Assembly (NCBI GenBank): GCA_963812245.1
Contig: CAWEUK010000002.1
Location: 62,001-126,000 of the forward strand
DNA: 64,000 nucleotides
From: Salsipaludibacter sp963812245
Lineage (GTDB): Bacteria > Actinomycetota > Nitriliruptoria > Nitriliruptorales > Nitriliruptoraceae
Reading direction: 5' to 3'
Shown here: positions 19,265 to 26,853 of the stretch, piece after piece
How positions within the stretch are numbered: the stretch's first letter is position 1
Layout: the number at the start of each line of letters is the position of its first letter
Translations under genes and position numbers: made by a program
Notes under the pieces: generated by a model
Seen by the model: only the letters and a program-made list of their open reading frames with translations
Databases searched by the model: none
What the model was told of the DNA's origin: nothing

Positions 19265-19966
19265 GTGGGACGCATCGGCATCACCGTGGCCACCGCCGTG
19301 GCGGCTGTTGCCGTGGTCGGTGTGATCGCAAGCGCCCAGACTGCGACGCCCGATGCCGTCACCTCGGCGACGGCGTCGCCCACGGCCTCGGCGACAGGTG
19401 CGGAGGTCGTGACGGCTCCTGCGGCCACCTCCACTCCGTCCCCCGCTCCGGCCACTTCGACCCCGTCCCCCGCTCCGGCCAGCTCGACCCCGTTGGCCAC
19501 CGCGCCGTCGACATCGGACGACACCGCCAGCCCGTCAGAGACCCCGCCTGCGGCCTCCGACGCGCCGAGTCCCCAACGCCAGGACCGGGCCGCAGCCGAC
19601 GACGACCCTGACGAGTGCGGCCCGCCGCCATGGGCCGGACCCAAGGACAAGACCGCACGCGACAAGGGCGAGACCGGACCCCCACCATGGGCCGGACCCA
19701 AGGACAAGACTGCACGCGACAAGGGCGAGACCGGACCCCCACCATGGGCCGGACCCAAGGACAAGTCCGGCAAGGCCGAGTGGCAGGCCGGCTGCCACGA
19801 CACGGACGACGGGGAGGGGTGCGGACCACCCCCGTGGGCCGGACCCAAGGACAAGACCGGACGCGACAGGGGCGACACCGGACCCCCACCCTGGGCCGGA
19901 CCCAAGGACAAGTCCGGCAAGGCCGACTGGCAGGCCGGCTGCCACGACACCGACGACGACGGCTGA
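19265..19966 (+). CDS. Secreted GPPPWAG-repeat protein, unknown function
   Basis: This 233-residue protein starts at GTG 19265 behind GGGGAGG. A signal peptide (residues 1-25) is followed by about 85 residues of Ala/Thr/Ser/Pro linker. The C-terminal half is five copies of GPPPWAGPKDK, joined by TARDKGET or ended by SGKAEWQAGCHDTDDG. The copies group as a three-repeat module and a two-repeat module, each framed by Cys (before the first GPPP and in GCHD), so four Cys could form two disulfides. No family is recognised. It may bind metal or a surface polymer; that is speculation. Confidence 0.75.
   Translation: MGRIGITVATAVAAVAVVGVIASAQTATPDAVTSATASPTASATGAEVVTAPAATSTPSPAPATSTPSPAPASSTPLATAPSTSDDTASPSETPPAASDAPSPQRQDRAAADDDPDECGPPPWAGPKDKTARDKGETGPPPWAGPKDKTARDKGETGPPPWAGPKDKSGKAEWQAGCHDTDDGEGCGPPPWAGPKDKTGRDRGDTGPPPWAGPKDKSGKADWQAGCHDTDDDG
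19619..19960. repeat. In-frame coding repeats of the GPPPWAG protein
   Basis: A 57-bp unit encoding GPPPWAGPKDK plus an eight-residue linker repeats, within a larger duplication of the C-terminal module. DNA identity between copies is very high, implying recent expansion or gene conversion. Confidence 0.85.
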
Positions 19967-20086
19967 CGCGCGCCGCCCGGGTCGGCGGGTCGACTCGTTC
20001 GACGAAGGCAGGGACGTGTCGTCCAGCGCTGGTTAGGGTGAAGTGGTCGGCCATGCCGGCCGATCCCCCCAACCGTGGAGCGCTCC

Positions 20087-21115
20087 ATGAAACGCCGTTC
20101 ACTCGCCTGGCTGACCGCCGCCGGGCTCGTTGCCGCCAGCCTCTCCGTCACGGCCGCCGTCGCTGATCCACCTGCCCACAACCCGGGTGGGCCGTGCATC
20201 GTCGACCAACAGGCCTACGTCCTGGCCAGCGTGGCCGGATACGACGACGTCGAACAGTCCCTGGCTCGCATCGCCAACAACAGTCGCGGCACCGTGGAGG
20301 TCAAGCTGGCCGGCCAGTCCGGCGAGGGACGCAACCTGTCCTATGCCACCGTGGGCACCGGCGACACCGTCGTGTGGCTCCAGGCCAGGATCCACGGAAA
20401 CGAACTCCACAGCACCGAAGCGGTCCTGCAGATCCTCCAGCAGCTGGGGGGCAACTCGCAGGACGCACGCATGCTCCGCGAGGAACTGACCGTCATCGCC
20501 ATCCCGCTGTACAACCCGGACGGGGCCGAAGCCGACACCCGACGCAGCACGACGCCCACCCAGACCGACCTGAACCGTGACTGGGAAACCTTCGTCCAGC
20601 CCGAGTCCGCGGCTTGGTGGAAGGTCTTCGCCGAGGTGGATCCCAACCTGGGCCTGGACCTGCACCACATGAGTTCTGCGCCCCGTGTCGATGGAACCGA
20701 CGACCTCAACCAGTTCCAGATCGGGACGCGCACCGTCGATCCGTCACGGCTGCTTCCCAGCCAGTGGGACCTGGCTCGACAGATGACCGAGGTCAGCATC
20801 GATGCCCTCGATGGCTACGGGCAGACCCACCTCGCCCGCTACGTCGACATCGACATCACCAATGCGGTGCTGTCCCGGATGCTGCTCGGTGGCACGGCCC
20901 CCGATGGCGAGGACCCCTCGTCCCAGGCACGGATCGACGGTGCGATCTTCTACGAGGTCCGCAGTGTCGGCCAGAAGTCCAACGGCTACCTCGAGCAGCT
21001 GTTCATCCGTCCGACGATGGCGGTGCTCCAGGCTGCGGCTGACGGATCGCTGTACGAGTCCGACTGGGAGGACTACGACCAGCTGCCCTATGCCGACCGC
21101 GGCTCCTGCGGCTGA
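20087..21115 (+). CDS. Secreted M14 zinc carboxypeptidase
   Basis: This 342-residue protein starts at ATG 20087 behind GGAG and has a signal peptide (residues 1-26). Zinc ligands are His103 and Glu106 in RIHGNE and a His in LDLHHM (193/194); the substrate-binding Asn-Arg pair is in DLNRDW (163-164) after NPDGAE. These match the M14 fold, which trims C-terminal residues from peptides or cell-wall stems. The catalytic Glu near the C-terminus is probably in IFYEVRSVG. It follows the repeat protein in the same direction and may be co-expressed. Confidence 0.85.
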   Translation: MKRRSLAWLTAAGLVAASLSVTAAVADPPAHNPGGPCIVDQQAYVLASVAGYDDVEQSLARIANNSRGTVEVKLAGQSGEGRNLSYATVGTGDTVVWLQARIHGNELHSTEAVLQILQQLGGNSQDARMLREELTVIAIPLYNPDGAEADTRRSTTPTQTDLNRDWETFVQPESAAWWKVFAEVDPNLGLDLHHMSSAPRVDGTDDLNQFQIGTRTVDPSRLLPSQWDLARQMTEVSIDALDGYGQTHLARYVDIDITNAVLSRMLLGGTAPDGEDPSSQARIDGAIFYEVRSVGQKSNGYLEQLFIRPTMAVLQAAADGSLYESDWEDYDQLPYADRGSCG

Positions 21116-21134
21116 GCCATCCAACTGACGTGGC

Positions 21135-21161
21135 GGTCCCGACCCATCCCGGGTCGGGACC
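21135..21161. terminator. Hairpin terminator after the M14 gene
   Basis: GGTCCCGACCC and GGGTCGGGACC form a perfect 11-bp stem with a five-base loop, 20 bp after the stop codon. There is no U-tract, as is common in actinobacteria. It also faces the end of the convergent MarR gene. Confidence 0.8.
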
Positions 21162-21202
21162 GTTGCACGTCCGCCCCTCTCGGGGTCGCTTGCGTCACCC
21201 GT

Positions 21203-21679
21203 TCACCCCTGGGTCGGGGCGTCGAGGTCCGCGAGTGCGCGACCGATCAGGTCCTGGACCTGTTCGAGTTGCGCCACCAGCTCAGCGCTGTCGACACCGT
21301 CCTGCATCATGACGGCATCCAGGTGCGCGACCGTCTTGGAGAAGATGGCGGCGGTCTCCAGCACCAGGTCCCGGGCCTGCGGCGTCAGGCTGAGCAGGTG
21401 GCTGCGACCGTCGTCGGGGTTGCGTTCCCTGACGATGTGGCCACGACCGTCGAACCGCTTGACGTACCCCGCAACGGTCGTCAGTGGCATGCCGGTGCCG
21501 TCGGCCAACTCGGTGAGGGTCAGTGGTCCGTGCAGCAGGTAGCTGTACACGGCGTAGTCGTCGCCGCGGATCCCGGTCGGTTCCAGCGCCCTCGTGACCA
21601 GCTTGGTGCTCAGTTCGTGGGTCCGGAAGATCTGGAACAGCAGTCCGATCCGGACACGGGAACTGTCGTCGGGATTCAT
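21203..21679 (-). CDS. MarR-family transcriptional regulator
   Basis: The 158-residue protein has the MarR winged-helix core: LTELADGTGMPLTTVAGYVK as recognition region and a wing with ERNPDDGRSHLLSLT. It is divergent from the lipoprotein gene starting 49 bp away, and a near-perfect inverted repeat lies between them. It probably represses itself and that neighbour, responding to an unknown small ligand. Confidence 0.88.
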   Translation of the reverse strand: MNPDDSSRVRIGLLFQIFRTHELSTKLVTRALEPTGIRGDDYAVYSYLLHGPLTLTELADGTGMPLTTVAGYVKRFDGRGHIVRERNPDDGRSHLLSLTPQARDLVLETAAIFSKTVAHLDAVMMQDGVDSAELVAQLEQVQDLIGRALADLDAPTQG

Positions 21680-21696
21680 TCCCGAACTCGTGGCAA

Positions 21697-21718
21697 ACTA
21701 GTACGAGGTCGTAGTAGT
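21697..21718. promoter_or_regulatory. Candidate MarR operator
   Basis: ACTAGTACGA-GG-TCGTAGTAGT is an inverted repeat with one mismatch per arm pair. It sits between the divergent start codons (21679 and 21728), where bound protein would block both promoters. Confidence 0.65.
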
Positions 21719-21727
21719 CTGGTGATC

Positions 21728-22894
21728 ATGTCCACACCTCACCTGCCCTCGTCATCCCGCCTGGTCGCTGCCAGCCTGGTCGCCGTCCTGCTCCTGTCGG
21801 GATGCAGCGACGGTGGCACGGCAGCGACCGACACCGCAGCGACCGACCCGGCAGCGCCTGGTGGCGAGCCTACGGCCGCGTCGCCCAGGTCGACGGCCGC
21901 GGCGACAGCACCCACTGGCGCGGCGGCGACTGCCACCACCCGGAGTGGCGGCGCGACCCCCGAGCCGGCCCCGCCGCCGGTCGACCCGCCCTCGGACGCG
22001 CCACAGAACCTGCTCGAGCTGCTCGACCAGGGCTTCACGCTGTCCGACGAGTACGTCGTCGAAACCGTCGTCACCGACATCGACAGTGCCACGGGCGGCC
22101 TGGCGGTCATGGCGGACGGCACCATGCTGCAGGCAGACTTCGGCTACCCCGGCCACCCCGGCAACACGATCCATCGCATCGCGCCGGACGGCACCGTCTC
22201 CAGCCTGGTCACCGACGATGCCATGGAGGCCCTGACGATGACGACGTTCGGACCCGACGGCACGCTCTACCAGGCCAGTTTCGGCAGCGACACGGTGTTC
22301 GCCGTCGACCCGGTGTCGGGTGCCCTCACGACGGTCGCGGAAGGCATCCGGGGGCCGACCGGAATCGTCGCCAGGGAGGACGGCAGCCTGGTCGTCGCGT
22401 CCTACAACAGCAACACGGTCCACCTCGTGACGCCCGACGGTGCGGTGTCGGACTGGGTCCGTGATCCGGGCTTCAGTGGCCCCAACGGCCTGGCCGAGGG
22501 ACCCGACGGCACCCTGTACGTCGTCAACCACAGGGATGGCGGCCTGTTCTCGGTCGCAGCCGACGGCACCGTCACGCAGTTGGTGGACTTCCCGTTCCCG
22601 ACGTCGCACGTTGCCTACCTCGACGGTGGCCTGTTCGTGACCAGCCGTGGCGGCTACGTCGTGTACCGCCACGACCTCGCCACGGGCCAGACCGCCATCA
22701 TCGCCGGCAACGGGGAGCCCGGCGATGCCGACGGCCGTGGGGCCTCCTCGTCGTTCGGACGCCCCAACGCCATCACGATCGGACCGGACGGCGCGCTGTG
22801 GATCAACCACGGGGGCGACGGCACGAACTCACCCGTCACCATCCGTCGGATCACCCACGACCCCACCGGCAAGGCTGAACAGCCGCCCAGCTGA
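21728..22894 (+). CDS. Lipoprotein beta-propeller (SMP-30/NHL-like)
   Basis: The 388-residue protein has a signal peptide with lipobox LLSGC, then an Ala/Thr/Pro-rich linker of about 70 residues. The C-terminal propeller has repeated blades of the form APDGTVS.., FGPDGTLYQA, EGPDGTLYVV, IGPDGALWIN, as in SMP-30/gluconolactonase and NHL proteins. It would sit outside the membrane and bind or hydrolyse a small molecule; enzymatic residues cannot be assigned. Control by the divergent MarR regulator is likely. Confidence 0.8.
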   Translation: MSTPHLPSSSRLVAASLVAVLLLSGCSDGGTAATDTAATDPAAPGGEPTAASPRSTAAATAPTGAAATATTRSGGATPEPAPPPVDPPSDAPQNLLELLDQGFTLSDEYVVETVVTDIDSATGGLAVMADGTMLQADFGYPGHPGNTIHRIAPDGTVSSLVTDDAMEALTMTTFGPDGTLYQASFGSDTVFAVDPVSGALTTVAEGIRGPTGIVAREDGSLVVASYNSNTVHLVTPDGAVSDWVRDPGFSGPNGLAEGPDGTLYVVNHRDGGLFSVAADGTVTQLVDFPFPTSHVAYLDGGLFVTSRGGYVVYRHDLATGQTAIIAGNGEPGDADGRGASSSFGRPNAITIGPDGALWINHGGDGTNSPVTIRRITHDPTGKAEQPPS

Positions 22895-23026
22895 GTCGCC
22901 CGCCACGAGGCCGGGTCCGCGCCACCACGGCGCCGGTCAGCGCAGCCACGGCGCCGGCGGAACCCGCGGACTCGCAACGACGCCCGGACCACCGGCTCGC
23001 GTGCCGGGGACCCACCGGGAGCTGCC

Positions 23027-23819
23027 TCAGCGTTGCTGGACGGATCCGGTCTCGGGCGTCGTGGTGGCGCCCAGCAACCGGATGACCGCGGGCACGACGG
23101 CGGGCACCACCGACCGGGCGGCGGTGGCAATGGCCCACGGGCGTGGCACGTGGACCTGTGCCTCGCCCCCCGGTCCCGCCTCCCAGACGGCCTCGGCGAC
23201 CACATCGGGCGTGGACACCGCCCAACTGGTCTTGGGGTTCTCGACCAGTTCGGTCTGGGGAAACCCCTCCGTCGCGATGAACCCCGGGACGACGAGGCCG
23301 ACGTGCACGCCGTTGGCCGCCTCCTCGATGGCGAGTCCGTCGCTGAACCCCCGCAGCGCGGCCTTGGCAGTCGAGTAGCCGACCGCCCCGGCGCGTGAGA
23401 TGAAGCTGGACACCGAAGCGACGTTGACGATCGACGAGCCGGGCGTCGATCGCAGCAGCGGCAACAACTCCTCGGTGAGCATCAGGACGGCATCGAGGTT
23501 GACCGCCATGTGGCGCTGGATCCCGGCGGCGCCGGTTTCGGCGAACGTGCCCGGGAAGCGGGCACCGGCGTTGTTGACGAGCACGTCCAGGCGACTCGAA
23601 TGGTTGTCACGAACCACGTCGAAGACCGCCCGGGCGGCATCCGGGTCGGTCAGGTCGACGTCCACGACACGTCGCGCCACCCAACTCGTCGGCCAGTGCC
23701 TCCAGCCGGTCCCGCCGGCGTGCCACCAGCACCAGTTCCCAGTCCCGCTCGGCGAACAACCTGGCGGTCTCGGCGCCGATGCCGCCCGATGCGCCCGTGA
23801 TGACTGCAACCCTGGCCAT
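23027..23819 (-). CDS. Short-chain dehydrogenase/reductase (frame broken)
   Basis: The N-terminus has the Rossmann motif TGASGGIGAETA; further on come NNAG, the catalytic Ser in NVASVSSFIS and YSTAK (Tyr/Lys). This is a classical SDR using NAD(P)H. The start ATG 23819 and the rest are in different frames; the break is at 23673-23678 (GGCGCG), and one added GC gives ELGGARRVVDVDLTDP. The substrate is unknown. It is the third gene of an fpg-DUF6665-SDR operon, three bases after the previous stop. Confidence 0.82.
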
Positions 23820-23821
23820 GG

Positions 23822-24295
23822 TCAAGCTCCTCGTCGAGACCACAACGGGTGGTCGCGCAGCGAAGGTATGCCCTGGTGCGTGGGGCGGTCGTGCGACGGT
23901 GGATCCACCAGCACCCGTCGCGACCCCAGCCGCGACAGCGCCTCGGGCGGCACGTCGTGGACGTCGCGCATCCAGGCCACATGGTCGCCCTGCATGCCCA
24001 GGCTCTCACGCTGGACCACCAGGTGCCACGCGGCACGGCTCACGCGATCGATGGCGGCCTCGCGCGCTGCCGGCCCGGCCGCGGGATCGTGGGCAAGCTG
24101 GTGCCACCCGGCCATGGCCTGGGCCAACGCCATGGTCATCCGCCCGAGCGCCGCGGCCTGCTCGCCGCGCAGTTCAGCCTCGACCGCGCCCAGGGCCTCG
24201 GCCCGGTTGCGAGGTCGGCGTCCCTGCCACCCCGGCAGCGCCGCACGCAACTGCCCACCGCGCCGTGCCCGGGTCGCGTCGTCGGGCTCGGTCAT
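23822..24295 (-). CDS. DUF6665-like protein
   Basis: This 157-residue protein is helical and soluble. The conserved stretch AELRGEQAAALGRM, then AAWHLVVQRESLGM and PPEALSRLGS, matches the pattern I associate with DUF6665, of unknown function. Its ATG overlaps the stop of the DNA glycosylase gene (ATGA) and its stop is three bases from the SDR start, so the three are translated together. Confidence 0.65.
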   Translation of the reverse strand: MTEPDDATRARRGGQLRAALPGWQGRRPRNRAEALGAVEAELRGEQAAALGRMTMALAQAMAGWHQLAHDPAAGPAAREAAIDRVSRAAWHLVVQRESLGMQGDHVAWMRDVHDVPPEALSRLGSRRVLVDPPSHDRPTHQGIPSLRDHPLWSRRGA

Positions 24296-25224
24296 CCTGC
24301 CTCCGCCTCGTCGATGGTGGCGGGCCAGTCATCCTTGAGCAGGCGAGACAGCGACCGGTCCTTGAGCAGGCGGCCGCCGGTCTGGCAGCCGGGGCAGTAG
24401 TTGGTCTCCTTGTCGGCGTAGGAGATCCGGGCGATGGGCGTTCCGCAGACCGGGCAGGGCTCGCCGAACTTGCCGTGGGTGGCGAAATCGTCGCGGAAGG
24501 CCGTCACCTTGCCCGGGAACCCGTCGCCGGTCTCGTCACGGAGTCGCTGGGACCACTGGGTCAGCATGGCGACCGTGGCCTCGTACAGCCTGGTGATCTC
24601 GTCGTCGTCGAGTTGCTGGGTCCGCGCCACCGGCGACATGCCGGCCGCGTGCAGGATCTCGTCGGAGTAGGCGTTGCCGATGCCCGACAGGATCGTCGGG
24701 TCGGTCAGGCCGCGCTTGAGGGTGCGATTCGTGGCGGTGATCGCGGCCGCGAACTCGTCGCGTGATGCCTCGAGGACCTCGAGTCCGTCACGGTCGTGGT
24801 CGGCCAGGTCGGGCTCACGCACGACGTGGAGGCTGGCGCGGCGCTTGGTCCCCGCCTCGGTGAGGATGAGCGTGCCGACCGGTGTGCCACCGGGCTCGGC
24901 GATGTCGAAGGCTGCCAACCCGATCCTGCCGGGCACCTTGGCGCCGTAGGCGACCCAGCGCAGACGCCCGGCGATCATGAGGTGCAGCACCGCGAACAAC
25001 GGTTCAGGCGCGCCGTCGGCGTCGACATGGTCACCGAACACGAACACCAGTCGCTTGCCCATGCGACGGATCTCGGTCACGACCTGGCCGTGGAGGGCGT
25101 CGACCGGTGGGTCGAAGGTGCGCAGGAGCGCGAACGAGGTCACCCGGACCCTGGCAACGACGTTGCCGAGCACCCGCGCCTGCAGGGCCGCGCGGTAGTC
25201 CTCGATGTCGGGCAGTTCGGGCAC
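24292..25224 (-). CDS. Formamidopyrimidine/endonuclease VIII family DNA glycosylase
   Basis: This 310-residue enzyme begins (M)PELPDIE: the Pro after the initiator is the catalytic nucleophile and the Glu assists. A helix-two-turn-helix region (GIGNAYSDEILHAAGM) and a C-terminal zinc finger with CPVCG and YCPGCQ complete the fold. It removes oxidised bases and nicks the strand. GTG 25224 is chosen for the GGGAGG site just upstream and the fixed PELP start. The conserved Lys of the beta-turn is in MGKRLVF. Fpg versus Nei cannot be settled here. Confidence 0.9.
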   Translation of the reverse strand: MPELPDIEDYRAALQARVLGNVVARVRVTSFALLRTFDPPVDALHGQVVTEIRRMGKRLVFVFGDHVDADGAPEPLFAVLHLMIAGRLRWVAYGAKVPGRIGLAAFDIAEPGGTPVGTLILTEAGTKRRASLHVVREPDLADHDRDGLEVLEASRDEFAAAITATNRTLKRGLTDPTILSGIGNAYSDEILHAAGMSPVARTQQLDDDEITRLYEATVAMLTQWSQRLRDETGDGFPGKVTAFRDDFATHGKFGEPCPVCGTPIARISYADKETNYCPGCQTGGRLLKDRSLSRLLKDDWPATIDEAEAG

Positions 25225-25514
25225 CGATTCCTCCCGTGGCAGGCGACGGCCTCGACCAGCCGCAACCGTAGCCCACCGCCACTGGCGAGCCGTTGCCGCC
25301 CAGGATCCGCCGACCGCGGCCGGGACGACCATCCCGCCGTCGGATCGCCAGGCCGCCGGCTGTCGCAACCAGGTCGCCCGACGGGACACCGGGGTGCCCA
25401 CAGGCCCACGAGCCAAACCCCCGTGGTGGCAGGTCCAGAACCCGTGGTCGACCACGGATGGCACGCGCAGGCAGATCGGGGACGGTGCACGCACACCGAA
25501 CGAAGGACCCAGAA

Positions 25515-25643
25515 ATGTTTCACCCCGACCTGCACTACGACCTGTTCCGCCAGGAGCAGGCACGACGGGCCGCTCGCCACGGGGCCATGGCCCGGTGGGA
25601 GGAGGCCAGCCGCGAGGGGCGTCGACGACGCCGCCGACGATGA
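25515..25643 (+). CDS. Small basic protein, 42 residues
   Basis: ATG 25515 follows GAAGGA with eight-base spacing. The product starts MFHPDLHYDLFRQEQARRAA and ends in a run of Arg, an amphipathic helix that could bind nucleic acid or acidic protein. Similar tiny MF.PD-type proteins occur in actinobacteria without known function. A strong terminator follows directly, supporting a real transcript. Confidence 0.6.
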   Translation: MFHPDLHYDLFRQEQARRAARHGAMARWEEASREGRRRRRRR

Positions 25644-25649
25644 CCATCC

Positions 25650-25680
25650 CGGGTGCGGCCGGAGTTCCCGGCCGCACCCG
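25650..25680. terminator. 13-bp hairpin terminator
   Basis: CGGGTGCGGCCGG pairs perfectly with CCGGCCGCACCCG around a five-base loop, seven bases after the small ORF and before the methyltransferase gene. Confidence 0.85.
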
Positions 25681-25719
25681 CCCACCACCTGATTCGACCC
25701 AGCACAGAACGGCAATGCC

Positions 25720-26829
25720 ATGTCCACCTCCACCATCGACGTCGCGTCGACCATCCCCCAACCCACCAGCGACGAGATCGCTGACCGACTGATCGCGGAC
25801 GTCACGACCGTCCTCGAGACCCTCTCGACCCACCTCGGACTGCGGCTCGGGCTGTTCTCGGCGCTGGCCGAGATCGGCCCGGCGACGCCGGCCCGACTGG
25901 CCGCCCGCACCGACATCCATCCCCGCTACGCCCGCGAGTGGTGCGAGCAGCAGGCGGTGGCCGGCATGGTGACCTGTCAGGACCCATCCCGATCACCGAC
26001 CGATCGCCGCTTCTGCCTGCCCGACGCCGTGGCCGATGCCCTCGTGCATCCCGACAGTGGCACCTGGGTGGCGCCACTCGTGCAGCTGCTGCCGGGCATC
26101 ACCAACGTGCTGGACCAGCTGGCCGACGCGTATCGGAGCGGTCACGGCATCCCGTTCCACGACTACGGCGCCCCCGTCCGCCACGGCCTCGGCGACCTGA
26201 ACGGCACCGCGTTCGACGGGGCGCTCGCCGACTGGTTGGCCGCACTTCCACACGTCACGGCACGGTTGGACCAACCGGGTTCGCGGGTGCTGGACCTGGG
26301 CTGCGGCACCGGCCGATCGACGATGGCGATCGCGCGGGCACATCCCGCCACGCAGGTCGTGGGCGTCGACCTGGACGCGGCCTCGATCGAGGAGGCACGT
26401 GCGGCCGCAGCCGCGGCCGGACTGGACGACCGTGTCACGTTCATCGTCGCCGACGCCGCCCAGGTCCGCCTGCCGGGCGCGCAGTTCACCCTGGTCACGG
26501 TGTTCGAGGCCCTGCACGACATGGGCGATCCGATCGGCGCCCTGCGCATCGCTCGAGACGCGCTCGAGCCAGGCGGCGCCTGCTACGTCACGGACGAACT
26601 CGTCGCCGACGAGTTCGAATCCGAGGCCACCGTCGTGGAACGCCTTCAGTACGGCTTCTCGGTGCTGCACTGTCTTCCGGCCACCCTGGCCGAGGACCCG
26701 GTGCTCGCCCACGGCACGGTCCTGCGCGCCCCCACGCTGGCGGGATGGGCGAGGGACGCCGGCTTCGAGGAGTTCACCAAGCTCGACGTGGACGACCCCT
26801 TCTGGCAGCACTACGTGCTCGCGACCTGA
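25720..26829 (+). CDS. SAM-dependent methyltransferase with N-terminal winged helix
   Basis: This 369-residue protein has an N-terminal helix-turn-helix-like domain (ADRLIADVTTVLETLSTHLGL, ARTDIHPRYAREW), then the class I methyltransferase fold with motif I VLDLGCGTGRST and VVGVDLDAASIE. This arrangement matches the Rv2258c-type group, in which the N-terminal domain closes over the substrate. The substrate is unknown. It is convergent with the LuxR regulator gene, 24 bp between stops. Confidence 0.85.
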   Translation: MSTSTIDVASTIPQPTSDEIADRLIADVTTVLETLSTHLGLRLGLFSALAEIGPATPARLAARTDIHPRYAREWCEQQAVAGMVTCQDPSRSPTDRRFCLPDAVADALVHPDSGTWVAPLVQLLPGITNVLDQLADAYRSGHGIPFHDYGAPVRHGLGDLNGTAFDGALADWLAALPHVTARLDQPGSRVLDLGCGTGRSTMAIARAHPATQVVGVDLDAASIEEARAAAAAAGLDDRVTFIVADAAQVRLPGAQFTLVTVFEALHDMGDPIGALRIARDALEPGGACYVTDELVADEFESEATVVERLQYGFSVLHCLPATLAEDPVLAHGTVLRAPTLAGWARDAGFEEFTKLDVDDPFWQHYVLAT

Positions 26830-26853
26830 GGTGATGCGGGCGAACCGGCCGCG

